From positions 1 through 8,022 of the forward strand of contig CAYWNK010000279.1 of the NCBI GenBank assembly GCA_964459495.1: a stretch of DNA of 8,022 nucleotides, read 5' to 3'. This DNA comes from CAYWNK01 sp964459495. GTDB lineage: Bacteria; Planctomycetota; UBA1135; GCA-002686595. The notes under the pieces are model-generated. The model was not told the DNA's origin. It saw only the letters and a list, made by a program, of their open reading frames with translations, and ran no database searches. Below are positions 6,765-8,022 of this stretch, in pieces; within the stretch, counting starts at the first letter, position 1; the number at the start of each line of letters is the position of its first letter. The position numbers were made by a program, and so were the translations under genes.

Positions 6765-7907
6765 CTACAAGTTGCCCAGGCGAATCGCTTTCGTCGGGCA
6801 GTTGCGGGCGCAGGCGTAGTCCGCGCAGCACTCGTAGTTGTGCGGCTTCAGCACCTGGGCCACCTGGTCGCCGAGGCCATAGCCGTCGGTCTCGCAAACC
6901 GCGGTGCAGGTGCCGCAGTTCACGCAGCGCGCCGGATCGAGGTGCAGGCTCACGTACTCCGCGGGCGCCACCGAACAGGCCACGCCCGGCATGTCGTCCC
7001 AGCGGTGGGTGTCGATGCGGCTGCGGGTGACGGGGTGGCTCATGAGGACGCGGCGCGCTTCGCTCGCCCCCGCCTCGATCACGGCAGGCACCTGGTCGAA
7101 GTCGAAGCGGTGCAGATGCCCGACCTTGGGCTGGATCAGCACCACATCGTCCTTGATGTGCATGTGCAGAAGCTGCTCTGTGATCACCTCCTGGGTGATC
7201 TCAAAGGAGCGGAACAGCGCACCGACCGCGCGCTGCTTGTAGGGCCTGGTGTTGTAGGTGCCCTTGATCGACAGGTCGACGGCAATGATCCGCTTGGGGC
7301 GCAGCAGCCTGGCGAAGCGCAGGGGCAGGGCGTCGACAATGCCCCCGTCCATGTAGTGCTTGCCGTCCCGGGCGTAGGGCTCGAACACCCCCGGAAGGGC
7401 GCAGGAGGCATACACCGCATCGCGGACCGACACGTCATCGAAGCCGGGTGAGCCCCAGAAGACGTTCGCACCGGTCTCCAGCGCCACGGAGTTGCACCAG
7501 AAGGGCATCTTCAGCTTGCCCATCGTCCCCTCGGGGATCAGGCGGTCGAGGCTGCGAAGGAACTGGGCCCCCTGGTACAGACTCGGGGTTCGCAGGCCCT
7601 TCAGCAGGAACTTGATCGTGTTGAGCTTGAAGTAGTCGTCCTTGTGGAGCTCCGACACGATCTCCGCGATCTCGGTGACGTTGTGGCCGCTGGCCACCAT
7701 CGACCCCACGAGCGAGCCGATGCTCGTCCCCACCACGGCGTCGAAGTGGATGCCCAGGCTGTCCAATTCCCGCAGCACCCCGATGTGGGCCATGCCGCGC
7801 ATTCCACCGCCCCCCAGGACGAGGACCGTGTCGCACTGGGGAAACCGATCGCTCGGCGTGGGCTCTTCGCCTCGGTTGGCTGTGGGGGGGTCGGTTTGGA
7901 GTTCCAT
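6765..7907 (-). CDS. Patatin-like lipid acyl hydrolase fused to a C-terminal ferredoxin-like domain
   Basis: This 380-residue protein starts with a patatin domain (about 25-290), a Ser-Asp dyad lipid acyl hydrolase. Motifs are the oxyanion-hole loop GGGGMRG (32-38), the nucleophile elbow GTSIGS (60-65, Ser62) and DGG (187-189, Asp187). There is no signal peptide or clear membrane helix, so a cytoplasmic or membrane-peripheral site is likely, as in RssA-type patatins. Residues about 315-380 form a bacterial ferredoxin-like domain: CVNCGTCTAVC (Cys328, 331, 334, 338) and a second set, Cys360, Cys361, Cys366, Cys370, ending CARNCPTKAI. The pair suggests two [4Fe-4S] clusters, although the second spacing is atypical. 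The ATG at 7907 leaves 24 hydrophilic residues before the patatin core. The Shine-Dalgarno is weak. A stem-loop lies 25 nt upstream. Both domains are clear; what an Fe-S module does on a lipase is unknown. Confidence 0.9.
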   Translation of the reverse strand: MELQTDPPTANRGEEPTPSDRFPQCDTVLVLGGGGMRGMAHIGVLRELDSLGIHFDAVVGTSIGSLVGSMVASGHNVTEIAEIVSELHKDDYFKLNTIKFLLKGLRTPSLYQGAQFLRSLDRLIPEGTMGKLKMPFWCNSVALETGANVFWGSPGFDDVSVRDAVYASCALPGVFEPYARDGKHYMDGGIVDALPLRFARLLRPKRIIAVDLSIKGTYNTRPYKQRAVGALFRSFEITQEVITEQLLHMHIKDDVVLIQPKVGHLHRFDFDQVPAVIEAGASEARRVLMSHPVTRSRIDTHRWDDMPGVACSVAPAEYVSLHLDPARCVNCGTCTAVCETDGYGLGDQVAQVLKPHNYECCADYACARNCPTKAIRLGNL

Positions 7908-7931
7908 TGGCGCGCAGCAGGGCTAGGAGCC

Positions 7932-7969
7932 CCTCAGGGACATCGCCCGATCCGGGCGGGTCCTTGAGG
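7932..7969. other. Long interrupted stem-loop upstream of the patatin gene
   Basis: The outer stem CCTCAGGGAC (7932-7941) pairs with GTCCTTGAGG (7960-7969), ten pairs with one G-T. The inner stem CGCCCG (7944-7949) pairs perfectly with CGGGCG (7953-7958) around a 3-nt loop. Only AT on one side and a single G on the other interrupt the stem. Neither side is followed by a T run. It could be a 5' UTR element of the patatin mRNA, an operator, or a terminator for a gene beyond the right edge. The remaining 53 bp to the window end show no supportable gene. Confidence 0.5.
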
Positions 7970-8022
7970 CCCGGACGGTGCGATCCCAAGGAAGCCGCAG
8001 TCCCGTGCCCTCCTCCCCCAAC

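Overview
The window is high-GC DNA (roughly two thirds G+C or more by eye) with strongly G/C-biased third codon positions and densely packed genes. The content points to a Gram-negative bacterium, perhaps from the Myxococcota or former Deltaproteobacteria or an uncultured high-GC relative. It includes an ABC exporter, a family 9 (heptosyltransferase-type) glycosyltransferase, a tungsten-type aldehyde:ferredoxin oxidoreductase (AOR) homologue, a site-2 protease and a DUF1801 protein with a histone-H1-like tail. The lineage is an inference from gene content; there is no rRNA or other marker gene. No tRNA, rRNA, CRISPR array, transposase or phage gene was seen.

Layout. 1-1205 (+): C-terminal part of an ABC exporter cut by the left edge, followed by a probable Rho-independent terminator (1254-1273). 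4871-1356 (-): a leftward set of three genes. These are an AOR homologue carrying a C-terminal MoaD/ThiS-like domain that ends in Gly-Gly (4871-2733), a GT9 glycosyltransferase (2647-1571), and 11 nt further on a previously easy-to-miss 67-residue two-helix membrane protein (1559-1356). 4872-4990: divergent intergenic region. 4991-6761 (+): a site-2-type M50 protease and then a DUF1801 protein with a 60-residue Lys/Ala tail. 7907-6765 (-): a patatin-like lipid hydrolase with a C-terminal double-cluster ferredoxin-like domain; its stop lies 3 bp from that of the convergent DUF1801 gene. 7932-7969: a long interrupted stem-loop just upstream of the patatin gene.

How the genes may work together. 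The GT9 enzyme and the small membrane protein look co-transcribed and envelope-related, and the exporter and the intramembrane protease are also envelope proteins. The two most unusual proteins are domain fusions: a tungstopterin-type oxidoreductase joined to a sulfur-carrier-like ubiquitin fold, and a patatin lipase joined to a ferredoxin. Both link Fe-S chemistry to domains that normally occur on separate polypeptides. There is no direct evidence that they act in one pathway; they are separate transcription units about 2 kb apart. The AOR homologue keeps its four cluster cysteines and the second pterin-binding motif, but appears to lack a segment that contacts the pterin in classical AORs. 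Its catalytic status is therefore open.
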